From the NCBI RefSeq assembly GCF_009363255.1, contig NZ_CP045318.1, positions 162,001 to 226,000 on the forward strand: DNA of 64,000 nucleotides, written 5' to 3'. Below, in pieces: positions 1 through 8,375 of the stretch. Below the pieces are notes generated by a model, which saw nothing but the letters and a program-made list of their open reading frames with translations, was not told the origin of the DNA and ran no database searches. The number at the start of each line of letters is the position of its first letter. Position 1 is the stretch's first letter. The stretch comes from Roseivivax sp. THAF197b. Its GTDB lineage: Bacteria > Pseudomonadota > Alphaproteobacteria > Rhodobacterales > Rhodobacteraceae. Both the position numbers and the translations under genes were made by a program.

Positions 1-948
1 CAAAGCCCCGGACCCATCTACGAGCCGGGCCATATCGATGATGACTGGTTCCGCCTGGGCCGGTTCCTGCGCGCGGCGGGCCTGCATAATGGTGACGTCA
101 TCCAGAATTGCTTCGGCTATCACCTGACGCCTGCGGGGATGATGTTCGAATCGGGCGCGCGCGCCATCGGTGCGACGGTTCTTCCCGCGGGCACGGGCCA
201 GACCGAATTGCAGGTGCGCGCCGCCGCCGATGTGGGCAGCACGGCCTATGCGGGCACGCCCGATTACCTCAAGGCCATCCTCGAGAAGGCCGATGAAATG
301 GGGATCGCGCTGTCCTTCGCCAAGGCCGCCGTCTCGGGAGGGGCGCTTTTCCCCTCGCTGCGCGAATTCTACACCGCGCGCGGCATCGACTGCCTGCAAT
401 GCTATGCAACCGCCGATCTGGGCCTCATCGCCTATGAGAGCGACGCGTTGGAGGGCATGATCGTCGATGAGGGCGTGATCGTCGAGATCGTCACCCCCGG
501 CACCGGCAATCCCGTGCCCGAGGGCGAGGTTGGCGAGGTTGTCGTGACCACGCTCAATCCCGACTACCCACTCATTCGTTTCGCCACGGGCGATCTGTCG
601 GCGGTGATGCCCGGTCAGAGCCCCTGCGGACGGACCAACATGCGCATCAAGGGCTGGATGGGACGCGCCGACCAGACCACCAAGATCAAGGGCATGTTCG
701 TGCGTCCCGAACAGGTGGCCGAGCTTGTCGCGCGTCACCCCGAAATCGAGCGCGCGCGCGTGATCGCGTCCCGCGCCGATGAGCGCGATGTCATGACCGT
801 GCGTCTCGAAAGCACCGCTTCGGACGGCTCCGCCTTCGAAGCCAGCATCGCCGACATTCTGAAACTCAAGGCGACGGTGGAGATCGTGGCCCCCGGCAGC
901 CTGCCGCGCGACGGGGTCGTGATCGAGGATACCCGCAGCTACGACTGA
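1..948 (+). CDS. Phenylacetate-CoA ligase-like AMP-forming acyl-CoA ligase (5' end missing)
   Basis: The reading frame is open from base 1, so the N-terminus lies outside the window; about 315 residues remain. These cover the second half of an adenylate-forming enzyme of the PaaK type, which activates an aromatic or other carboxylic acid with ATP and CoA. Visible signatures are YATADLG (the position of the usual YGxTE motif), RFATGDL (ATP ribose-binding Asp) and the C-terminal lid segment KIKGMFVRPEQV, followed by the small C-terminal domain. The substrate cannot be read from the sequence. The next gene on the same strand starts 35 bases later behind its own Shine-Dalgarno site. Confidence 0.85.
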   Translation, partial: QSPGPIYEPGHIDDDWFRLGRFLRAAGLHNGDVIQNCFGYHLTPAGMMFESGARAIGATVLPAGTGQTELQVRAAADVGSTAYAGTPDYLKAILEKADEMGIALSFAKAAVSGGALFPSLREFYTARGIDCLQCYATADLGLIAYESDALEGMIVDEGVIVEIVTPGTGNPVPEGEVGEVVVTTLNPDYPLIRFATGDLSAVMPGQSPCGRTNMRIKGWMGRADQTTKIKGMFVRPEQVAELVARHPEIERARVIASRADERDVMTVRLESTASDGSAFEASIADILKLKATVEIVAPGSLPRDGVVIEDTRSYD

Positions 949-983
949 TCCCGGCGCCGAACAGGCCCGGAGAAAGGACCTTT

Positions 984-2654
984 ATGCTTCGCTTCGGACC
1001 CCTTGTGGGACTTTGCCTCTGGGGCAGCACGGCGCTGGCCGATCCGGCTGTGCTGCTGATCGAGAATGCAGCGCCCTCCGTTCTGGACCGCCTGCGCGGC
1101 TCTGAAGGGATCGCGGGCGCTGTCGGGCCGCTCCGGGACGAGGGTGCGGACGTTCTGGCGCTGCGCGGCGCGGATGCTGCGGAAATGGCCGATGGGCTGG
1201 CTCGTTTCCTTGAGACGTTGGATGAGGACACGGATCGCGTCGCTGTCCTGCTGTCGGGGCGGTTCCTTCATAGCAGCGCGGAAACCTATCTGCTGCCGCC
1301 CGATGCGGAGGCGGCAGATGCCGCCGCGGTTTATGCGGAGGCCATGCCGCTTGCGCCTGTTCTTTCGGTTCTGGCCGAATATCCCGGCCGCGCGCTGTTG
1401 GTCGTGGCCGAAGCGGAGGCCGACGCGGTTTCTGCGCGGTTTTTCGAGGATGGCGCAGGGCCGCTCGAAATGCCCCAAGGCGTCACGCTGATCCGGGGAG
1501 AGGCCGCACCGACAACGCGGCTGATCACCCGCGACCTGCCCGTGCCTGCGCGCACGCTCCTGCCGCTCGCGCGAGAAGCGGAGCTGGATGTCGGGGGATA
1601 TGCGCCCGAGGATTTCGCCTTCCTTCCGCTGCCTCCGGCCGAGGAAGAGGCGCCCCCAAGCGAGGCGGCGGAATCGACCCCACCGCCCTTTGATGTCGAA
1701 GCCGAAGCCCGGCTCTGGCGCGAAGCCGTCTCCGAGGACACGCGCGAAGCCTACGCGCTCTATCTCGCGGCCTTCCCGGCTGGCCCCAATGCGGCTGAAG
1801 CGCGCGACCGGATCGCCGCAATCGCCGCCGATCCTGACCGGGAGGCGCGACAGGCCGAAGAGGCGCTGCAACTCGACCGCGAAGCGCGCGCCGAGATCCA
1901 GCGCGATCTGACGCTGCTTGACTACAACACGCGCGGGATTGACGGCATCTTCGGACCCGGCACCCGCAATGCGATCACCGAATGGCAGCGCAACAACCGG
2001 ATCGAGGGTACGGGCTTTCTGACCGGGAATCAGGTGGCGCGTCTCGACGATCAGGCCGCGGATCGCGCCGCAGAGCTTGAGCGCGAAGCGGCCCGCCGCG
2101 AGGAAGAACGCGCCCGCGCCGATCAGGCCTATTGGCAGCAGACCGGAGCGTCGGGCGCGGAAGCGGATCTGCGCGCCTATCTCGACCGGTATCCCGATGG
2201 TGATTTCGCGACCGAAGCGGAACGGCGGCTGAACGAGATCGAAGCCGAGGCGCGCGCCGCTGCCGCAGCACAGGACCGCGCGGCCTGGGACGAGGCACAA
2301 GCCACCGGCACCGAGGGCGCCTATCGCGGCTATCTGCAATCCTATCCGGACGGTGCCTTCGCCGCAGAGGCGCAGCGGCGCATATCCGAGCTGTCCCGTC
2401 CCAGTGCGGAGCGGCAGGCCGAGGCCCAAAGCCAGGCGCAGGAAGCTGCCCTGAACCTATCGCCCATCGCGCGGCGTCTCGCGGAGGTGCGGCTCGAAGC
2501 GTTCGATCTGGAGCCGGGGCGCGTCGATGGTACCTTCGATGCCGATACCCGCCGCGCCATTCGCCGCTACCAGCAATCGCGCGGTCTGACCGTCACCGGC
2601 TATCTCGATCAGCTGACGGTCGTGCGGCTTCTGGCCGATTCGATCCGACGCTGA
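984..2654 (+). CDS. Secreted pseudo-caspase with two peptidoglycan-binding domains
   Basis: 556 residues with a signal peptide (about 1-19, cleavage after TALA). Residues 21-150 have the layout of a caspase/peptidase C14 domain, but the usual G-H-G histidine region reads SGRFLH (91-96) and the D-A-C nucleophile region reads VAEAEA (141-146), so the catalytic pair appears lost. Three short repeats of the form YLxxYPxGxxxxEAxxR follow, then PG_binding_1 domains near 308-352 and 492-556 (DGIFGPGTR and DGTFDADTR). It probably acts in the periplasm on or near the cell wall; the role is unknown. AAAGGA five bases before the ATG supports the start. Confidence 0.75.
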   Translation: MLRFGPLVGLCLWGSTALADPAVLLIENAAPSVLDRLRGSEGIAGAVGPLRDEGADVLALRGADAAEMADGLARFLETLDEDTDRVAVLLSGRFLHSSAETYLLPPDAEAADAAAVYAEAMPLAPVLSVLAEYPGRALLVVAEAEADAVSARFFEDGAGPLEMPQGVTLIRGEAAPTTRLITRDLPVPARTLLPLAREAELDVGGYAPEDFAFLPLPPAEEEAPPSEAAESTPPPFDVEAEARLWREAVSEDTREAYALYLAAFPAGPNAAEARDRIAAIAADPDREARQAEEALQLDREARAEIQRDLTLLDYNTRGIDGIFGPGTRNAITEWQRNNRIEGTGFLTGNQVARLDDQAADRAAELEREAARREEERARADQAYWQQTGASGAEADLRAYLDRYPDGDFATEAERRLNEIEAEARAAAAAQDRAAWDEAQATGTEGAYRGYLQSYPDGAFAAEAQRRISELSRPSAERQAEAQSQAQEAALNLSPIARRLAEVRLEAFDLEPGRVDGTFDADTRRAIRRYQQSRGLTVTGYLDQLTVVRLLADSIRR

Positions 2655-2662
2655 GGATTAAG

Positions 2663-2692
2663 GGGCAGCGGTGCTTAAGCGCTCCGCTGCCC
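2663..2692. terminator. Stem-loop between convergent genes
   Basis: A 9-bp stem (GGGCAGCGG at 2663-2671 with CCGCTGCCC at 2684-2692) sits between the pseudo-caspase gene and the convergent dienelactone hydrolase gene. U-tracts are short on both sides, so it is a weak bidirectional terminator candidate. Confidence 0.55.
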
Positions 2693-2710
2693 TTATGCTT
2701 CCGGGACTGG

Positions 2711-3619
2711 TCAGGCCAGCTTGTCCTCGAAAAATTCCAGCGTCCGATCCCAGGCGAGGCGTGCCGCGTCCTCGTCGTAGCGCGGTGTCGTGTCGTTGTG
2801 AAAGCCGTGGTTCACCTCGGGGTAGAAGTGCACGCTGAACGCCTTCTGGTTCGCACGCAGCGCCTCCGAATAGGCATTCCAGCCTTCGTTGATCCGCTCA
2901 TCCAGCCCGGCATAATGAATCAGAAGCGGTGCCTCGATGGCAGGCACGTCCTCGGCGGCGGGCTGGCGTCCGTAGAAGGGCACGGAGGCTGCGAGTTCGG
3001 GATAGGCCACGGCCAGCGCGTTGCAGACGCCGCCACCATAGCAGAAGCCCACCGCGCCGACCTTCCCGGTCGATCCGTCGTGGTCACGCAGGAACTCGAA
3101 TGCGGCGAAGAAATCCGCCATCAGCTTCGCCCCGTCGAGCGATCGCTGCATTTCACGCCCTTCTTCGTCGGTGCCCGGATATCCGCCGAGCGGCGTCAGC
3201 CCGTCCGGGCCAAGCGCCATGTACCCGGCCTTGGCCGCACGTCTCACGACGTCCTCGATATAGGGATTGAGCCCCCTGTTCTCGTGGACGACCAGCACCG
3301 CCGGAAGGGGGCCTGACGCCCCTGCGGGTTTCGCCATAAGGCCGCGAATCGTTCCGTGACCCTCGGGGCTGTCATATTCGATGATCTCGGTTTCGATATC
3401 CGGATCGTCGGGGGCGACCTGCTGTGCCCAGGCATAATTCGGCTGCAATTGTTCGAGAATCATCGCGCCGGTCACTCCGACGGCGGCGTATTTGCCCGCC
3501 TGAGTGATGAAATCGCGCTTGGAGATCTTGCCATGCACATATCCGTCAAAAATTTCGAGGATGCGCTGGTCGAAATCCCGCGCTTTCTTGCGCGCAGGGG
3601 GGGGGATGTCGGTCATCAT
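2711..3619 (-). CDS. Dienelactone hydrolase family protein
   Basis: 302-residue alpha/beta hydrolase of the carboxymethylenebutenolidase family. The cysteine nucleophile is in GFCYGGG, the Asp in AGLDERI and the His in VNHGFHN, giving the family's Cys-Asp-His triad. An N-terminal extension (about 1-65) precedes the hydrolase domain and includes a hydrophobic stretch [13 protein letters not shown] ending in AWAQQ, so the protein may be exported or membrane-held. Two adjacent ATGs (3619 and 3616) are possible; GGAG lies six bases before the second. A run of nine C on the coding strand (3597-3605) encodes Pro near the start and could be a slippage site. The true substrate is unknown. Confidence 0.85.
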   Translation of the reverse strand: MMTDIPPPARKKARDFDQRILEIFDGYVHGKISKRDFITQAGKYAAVGVTGAMILEQLQPNYAWAQQVAPDDPDIETEIIEYDSPEGHGTIRGLMAKPAGASGPLPAVLVVHENRGLNPYIEDVVRRAAKAGYMALGPDGLTPLGGYPGTDEEGREMQRSLDGAKLMADFFAAFEFLRDHDGSTGKVGAVGFCYGGGVCNALAVAYPELAASVPFYGRQPAAEDVPAIEAPLLIHYAGLDERINEGWNAYSEALRANQKAFSVHFYPEVNHGFHNDTTPRYDEDAARLAWDRTLEFFEDKLA

Positions 3620-3725
3620 ACGCTCCGGGTTGGTGTGCGCGGACCATGACTGTCCGCCGCGAAAAGCGTAGCAGAGCCCAGTGACACGGCCGCATCACAA
3701 TTGGGGAACGCCCCTACAGGCAAAG

Positions 3726-3756
3726 AAAAAGGCCGCTCCCGAAGGAGCGGCCTTTT
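3726..3756. terminator. Bidirectional Rho-independent terminator after rpmJ
   Basis: Perfect 9-bp stem GGCCGCTCC/GGAGCGGCC (3731-3739 with 3744-3752). On the minus strand the loop is TTCG closed by C-G, a very stable tetraloop, and five T follow. Four T follow on the plus strand too. It ends rpmJ transcription. Confidence 0.9.
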
Positions 3757-3778
3757 GCACATCAGCGATCCGACCGGA

Positions 3779-3904
3779 TCAGCCCTGGCGAGCCTTGAAG
3801 CGGCGCTGGGTCTTGTTGATGACGTAAACTCGGCCCTTACGGCGCACAACGCGGCAATCGCGATGGCGGTTCTTGAGCGAGCGGAGCGAATTCCGGACTT
3901 TCAT
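3779..3904 (-). CDS. rpmJ: 50S ribosomal protein L36
   Basis: 41-residue protein beginning [14 protein letters not shown] and ending RRFKARQG, the typical alphaproteobacterial L36. It contains a single Cys and lacks the four zinc ligands of the classical zinc-ribbon L36, so it is the zinc-independent form. It is part of the large ribosomal subunit. GAGGAGAAGG precedes the ATG. The gene stands alone between tRNA-Val and a strong terminator. Confidence 0.95.
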   Translation of the reverse strand: MKVRNSLRSLKNRHRDCRVVRRKGRVYVINKTQRRFKARQG

Positions 3905-3988
3905 CGGCCTTCTCCTCATATCGCGGCGCCAAGCGCGCCTTTGGGTGTCTGTTCACCCCGGAAATAGGCCCCGAGGCAGTGAATTCGA

Positions 3989-4063
<75 letters not shown>

Positions 4064-4225
4064 ATCCCGCCTTGCGGCCTTCCATGCGACGCACCCCATA
4101 ACGAAATGGGGCGCGGAAGACCCCGCGCCGGTGGAGCGGTCTTTAAAAGGTTGCACCGATGAGATCAAGGGCTTTTGGTGATAGAAAAATTCGCGCTATC
4201 TTGCAGCCAATCGCAAGGAGCAGTC

Positions 4226-5089
4226 ATGCCCAAATCGGCGTATCACGTTTACCGGCCGGAGCGACTGACATCGCCCGTGGTCTTCGCATCCCCGCATTCG
4301 GGGCGCGATTACCCGTGGTCGTTCCTGCGTCACACGGTGCTCGACCAGCACACGATTCGCTCGTCGGAAGATGCCTATGTGGATCGCCTCTTCGATTGTG
4401 CGCCGGATTACGGCGCGCCGTTCCTGAAGGCGGGCGCACCGCGGGCCTTCGTGGATCTAAATCGCGCGGCGGAGGAAATGGACCCGGCGCTCGTCGAAGG
4501 CGTGCGCCGTGTGGGTCACAATCCGCGCGTGGCCTCCGGGCTTGGCGTGGTGCCCCGCGTGGTGGCCAATGGTCGCTCGATCTATCGCGGCAAGCTGCCC
4601 CTGGCCGAGGCCGAGCGTCGGCTCGACGGATATTGGCGGCCCTATCACCAGCGGCTGCAACAGCTTCTCGACGAGGCCAGGATGGGCTTCGGGCAGGCGG
4701 TGCTGATCGATTGCCACTCCATGCCGCATGAAGCGGCCGAAGGGGCGGCGCGCTCGGGTGGTGTGCGGCCCGAGATCGTTTTGGGTGACCGTTTCGGCGC
4801 CTCTGCCGATCCGGCGCTCGTCGACCGGATCGAGGCCGCCTTCACACGCGCGGGCCTTGTCGTGGTGCGTAACACGCCGTTTGCCGGTGCCTATATCGCG
4901 CAGCATTACGGTCGTCCGTCGCGCGGACAGCACACCGTGCAGATCGAGATCGACCGCGCCATCTACATGGACGAACGCGAAATCCGGCCCAACGCGAATT
5001 TCCATGCCTTTCGAAAGCTGCTGCGCGGCGTCATCGCCGAGATTGCAAGCCTGCGCGCCGAAAACGCGCCGCCCCTGGCCGCCGAGTAG
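4226..5089 (+). CDS. N-formylglutamate amidohydrolase family protein
   Basis: 287 residues. The family hydrolyses N-formyl-L-glutamate to glutamate and formate (last step of one histidine degradation route) or related N-formyl amino acids. Family signatures are FASPHSGRDYP near the N-terminus, ELIxD-type RSSEDAYVD, VDLNR, the metal-binding LIDCHSMP and the C-terminal HTVQIEIDRAIYMDE. I start at the ATG at 4226 because CAAGGAG lies six bases upstream. No hut genes are adjacent, so histidine degradation is not proven by context. Confidence 0.9.
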   Translation: MPKSAYHVYRPERLTSPVVFASPHSGRDYPWSFLRHTVLDQHTIRSSEDAYVDRLFDCAPDYGAPFLKAGAPRAFVDLNRAAEEMDPALVEGVRRVGHNPRVASGLGVVPRVVANGRSIYRGKLPLAEAERRLDGYWRPYHQRLQQLLDEARMGFGQAVLIDCHSMPHEAAEGAARSGGVRPEIVLGDRFGASADPALVDRIEAAFTRAGLVVVRNTPFAGAYIAQHYGRPSRGQHTVQIEIDRAIYMDEREIRPNANFHAFRKLLRGVIAEIASLRAENAPPLAAE

Positions 5090-5104
5090 CGGCGCAGGCC
5101 TGCG

Positions 5105-6112
5105 TCACCGGGGCCGGTTGACGTCCGGGAACAGCCTGTCGAGTGCATCCTCCAATGGCTGCGCATCCGCGAATCGCAGCCGAACCGGCAGTGTCAGCAC
5201 CTTCATCCGAAACGTATCCGGCAATCGAACCGCGTCCTTCTCGGTCGTGACGAGCTGCGCGTTGAGCGCGGAGGCCTCCGCTTCGAGCCGCGTCAGCAGC
5301 GCGGGCGACAGGGCCTGATGGTCGTCCAGCGCCTCGGCGCGGATCATCTCGACCCCGAGCCCGCGCAAGGTCGCAAAGAACTTCTCCGGGTAGCCGATGC
5401 CTGCGAAGGCCAGCGTTCTGAGGCCTTCCCAGTTCATCCCGGTCTGCAGGGGGGCCAAGGCGGCGGTGGCACGCGGCAATCGGGTCAGCGCGGGCCACGT
5501 CTTGGCGAGGGCGTCCTGCGCCTCATCAGGCCCGATCGAGAGCGTCAGGTCCGCGCGGGCCAGCCCGGCCGCGATCGGTTCGCGCAGGGGGCCGGCAGGC
5601 AGGCAACGCCCATTCCCGAAGCCCTGCACGGCGTCGATCACGACGATGCTCAGATCCTTCTGCAGCGCGGGGTTCTGGAAACCGTCATCGAGCAGAATCG
5701 CTTGCGCGTCGGCCTCCACCGCGGCCTGAGCGCCTGCGGCCCGGTCGCGCGCCACCCAGACCGGCCCGAAGGCCGACAGCAACAAAGGCTCGTCGCCGAC
5801 CGCCTGCGCATCGTGCCGACGGGGATCGACCCGCAGCGGCCCGGTTTCCGATCCGCCATACCCGCGGGAAACCACATGCGCGGCAATTCCCCGGGCGCCC
5901 AGGCGTTCCAGCAGGGCCATGACCGTGGGCGTCTTGCCGGTGCCGCCGGCGTTGATGTTGCCGACGCAGATGACCGGCACGGGAAGCCGAAGACCGGGCT
6001 GCGCCACCCGGCGGGCCGTCACCGCAGCCGTCACCGCCGACAGGGGCGCGAGAAGCCGGGCCATCGCGCCGGGCGCATCCGGCGGGGCGGACCAGAAGGC
6101 AGGCGGGCGCAT
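5105..6112 (-). CDS. lpxK: Tetraacyldisaccharide 4'-kinase
   Basis: 335 residues. LpxK phosphorylates the 4' position of the lipid A disaccharide-1-phosphate precursor at the inner face of the cytoplasmic membrane. It begins MRPPAFW and carries the Walker A motif [14 protein letters not shown] (about 50-63), the family's VSRGYGG and LDDGFQN motifs, and an amphipathic N-terminal segment expected to touch the membrane. Its ATG overlaps the waaA stop codon as TGATG, so the two are translationally coupled in a lipid A/Kdo operon. Confidence 0.95.
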   Translation of the reverse strand: MRPPAFWSAPPDAPGAMARLLAPLSAVTAAVTARRVAQPGLRLPVPVICVGNINAGGTGKTPTVMALLERLGARGIAAHVVSRGYGGSETGPLRVDPRRHDAQAVGDEPLLLSAFGPVWVARDRAAGAQAAVEADAQAILLDDGFQNPALQKDLSIVVIDAVQGFGNGRCLPAGPLREPIAAGLARADLTLSIGPDEAQDALAKTWPALTRLPRATAALAPLQTGMNWEGLRTLAFAGIGYPEKFFATLRGLGVEMIRAEALDDHQALSPALLTRLEAEASALNAQLVTTEKDAVRLPDTFRMKVLTLPVRLRFADAQPLEDALDRLFPDVNRPR

Positions 6113-7326
6113 CAGCGGGCCTCCGTCTTTGCGCTGCGGCGGTCCAGCTGTTCCGAGATTCGCGCGATCACCCTGTCCTCCGTCTCGGCCCCTGCAGTGA
6201 CCACGTCCCAACCGGCATGGGCCATGCTGGCGGCCCGGTCTGGCGCGATGATCTGACTGACCGCGGCGGCCAGCGAATCCGAATCGCGCACGATCCGCGC
6301 CGCACCGGCCTCCACGAGCCGCGTATAGGTCGAAAGGTAGCGCCCCACATTCGGCCCGTAGAGGATCGCGGAGCCGAGGGCTGCGGCCTCGAGCGGATTG
6401 GTATCGGACTGACCGGCTGCCAGCGACCCGCCAAGATAGGCCAGCGGGGCGAGGCGATACCACAGGCCCAGCTCATCGGGCCCTTCGCACAGCACGAGTT
6501 GCGTCAGCTCGTCGGGCATCTCGCCCGCATCCCAGAAACATGTCCTGAGATCGGTTGCATCGGCCGCAGCCCAGGCGGCATCCGCATCTTCCGTCGTGGC
6601 CGGCACAATCACCAGCAACAGTCGCGGCGCGAGACGGCCCGCGGCCACATGCGCGTCGAGCACCATGCGCGTCTCTGCGGCAGGCAGACGCGCGGCAAGC
6701 CAGATCGGCCGCCCGCCGATGGACGCGGCCACCTCTTCGTGAAGCTCGGGCGCACAATCGAGCGGGGGCGGCGCATCGTTCAGAATGCCCGCCCGAACGA
6801 TCTGATGTCCTTCAAGCCCGTAGCGCCGCAGCTTTCGCTCCGCCTCCCGCGAGGTACAGAACACCACGTCGAAGCGCATCAGGGCCGCAGCGGTCATGTC
6901 GGGCATCCAGCGCGGCGCGGGCGTGGTGAACGAAGCCTCGTCGGCATTGACCATCAGGCAGGGCAGATGCGCCTCATGCGCGGCCTCCATCAGGGCGGGG
7001 CGAAGGCTCTGCCCGGACCAGACCATCAGATCGGGTCGCCAATGTGCAAGGAACGCCTGGGTCGCGGAGATCGTCTCCTCGGGCAAGCCGCTCGCAAGAC
7101 GCGCGTCGCGGGGCGCGTGCCCGGTCCACAGGAAGGACAGATCGGGGTTCGGCTGCAAGAGCCGTTGGGCAAGGGCCGCCAGCGCCGTCGCATCGCGCGC
7201 CGTCTCCGCATGCATCCAGACGAGCTGACCCGCGGGCCGTGTCGGGATGTCGTCCTCTGAGCGCGGACCGTCCTGCGTCCGGGACAATGCCAGATAAGCC
7301 GAGAGGGCGAGGGAGCGGCGCGACAT
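6112..7326 (-). CDS. waaA: 3-deoxy-D-manno-octulosonic acid (Kdo) transferase family protein
   Basis: 404 residues of the GT30/GT-B type, which adds Kdo to lipid A precursors. The C-terminal domain is clear: [21 protein letters not shown], the nucleotide-sugar binding region. The N-terminal domain is divergent. The common membrane anchor is missing, and the position of the family's conserved G-E (the Glu is the catalytic base in the Aquifex enzyme) reads WMHAETARD, i.e. R-D. An in-frame TAG just before the ATG excludes a longer N-terminus. Neighbour lpxK supports a lipid A role, but it may be a diverged paralogue rather than the housekeeping transferase. Confidence 0.8.
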   Translation of the reverse strand: MSRRSLALSAYLALSRTQDGPRSEDDIPTRPAGQLVWMHAETARDATALAALAQRLLQPNPDLSFLWTGHAPRDARLASGLPEETISATQAFLAHWRPDLMVWSGQSLRPALMEAAHEAHLPCLMVNADEASFTTPAPRWMPDMTAAALMRFDVVFCTSREAERKLRRYGLEGHQIVRAGILNDAPPPLDCAPELHEEVAASIGGRPIWLAARLPAAETRMVLDAHVAAGRLAPRLLLVIVPATTEDADAAWAAADATDLRTCFWDAGEMPDELTQLVLCEGPDELGLWYRLAPLAYLGGSLAAGQSDTNPLEAAALGSAILYGPNVGRYLSTYTRLVEAGAARIVRDSDSLAAAVSQIIAPDRAASMAHAGWDVVTAGAETEDRVIARISEQLDRRSAKTEAR

Positions 7327-7580
7327 CGTCTAGCTTTTCCGCCGCGCAGAAATGCGCCCGTGGCTCGCGCCTATCGCGCAAGGCGCAGGTATCGCGTAGT
7401 GCTGCGCACGGGCGAGGATCTCCGACGCAACCGCGTGGGCGCGTCGGAACGCCGTGTCTGAACAGGACATGCATACCAAGGGTTCGATGCGACCGGTCTC
7501 CTCGGGACTGCGCGGGGACAAACGACCGCGCCTTTCCCGATTACGCGCGGCGTGCGGCGAAATGCAAGCGATGCGGCGGT

Positions 7581-8375
7581 TTAGCCCGCCTGCGGCAGCG
7601 CGTGTCCGAGCGCGCGAAGCGTGCCCTGCCAGATGCGGGGGCCACCTGCGACGATGCCGTCGGTCATCGCCCGCTCGGTATTGAACTGCAATGCGCCGCC
7701 CGCCCGGTCGCTGACGCGCGCCCCCGCTTCGGCAAGGATCAGCGCGCCCGCCGCCACGTCCCATTCCCAGGCGTCGCGGAAGGTCAGCATCGCGTCGAAG
7801 GAGCCGTCGGCGACAAGGCACATACGGTAGGCCAGCGACGGTCTGTGCGAGCGGCGGAAATCCGGCGTGCCGCCCGGCCAATGCTTGGGGTCAATATTGG
7901 GCTTCGTTGCCAGCACCTCGGCGCCCGTGATCTCGGCCCGCGTCGTGGGCGCGATGGGCTGCCCGTTCAGCCGCGCACCGGTGCCGAGTGCGGCCTCGTA
8001 TAGCTTGTCGCGCATGGGCAGGAACACGACGGCGGCGGTGATCTGGCCGTTCTCCGCCACCGCCAGCGAATGCGCCCAGGTGTCGGAGCCGTCGATGAAG
8101 CTGCGAGTCCCGTCGATCGGATCGACGATGAAGGTGGTGGGCGAGGCCAGGCGCAGCGGATCGTGATCGCTTTCCTCGGACAGCCAGCCATAGCTTGGCC
8201 GGGCACTGCGCAGGATGTCTTCGAGCACGTTGTTCACGGCGATATCTGCGGCGGTGACCGGGCCTTGCCCATCGCCCTTGTCGCGCGTGCCGAGCGGCCC
8301 GCCGATGAAGCTGGTCGCGGTTTCCGCGGCGCGTTCTGCCGCGCGGAGGAGAAGCGCGAGATCAGTCTCCGGCAA
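7581..8375 (-). CDS. cysQ: 3'(2'),5'-bisphosphate nucleotidase / inositol monophosphatase family
   Basis: 264 residues of the Mg-dependent FIG superfamily. Metal ligands are visible in SEESDHD (Glu-Glu) and in DPIDGTRSFIDG, and the C-terminal AWEWDVAAGALILAEAG contains the third Asp. CysQ-type enzymes remove the 3' phosphate from PAP/PAPS; inositol monophosphatase activity is the alternative, and DPIDGTRSFI fits the CysQ branch. Its start lies inside the 3' end of pmbA (14-base overlap), so they are co-transcribed. Confidence 0.85.
   Translation of the reverse strand: MPETDLALLLRAAERAAETATSFIGGPLGTRDKGDGQGPVTAADIAVNNVLEDILRSARPSYGWLSEESDHDPLRLASPTTFIVDPIDGTRSFIDGSDTWAHSLAVAENGQITAAVVFLPMRDKLYEAALGTGARLNGQPIAPTTRAEITGAEVLATKPNIDPKHWPGGTPDFRRSHRPSLAYRMCLVADGSFDAMLTFRDAWEWDVAAGALILAEAGARVSDRAGGALQFNTERAMTDGIVAGGPRIWQGTLRALGHALPQAG

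Noticed and set aside
939-2429. 496-codon frame antisense to the pseudo-caspase gene
   Set aside because: No signal, domain or ribosome site; the opposite strand has a signal peptide and PG-binding domains.
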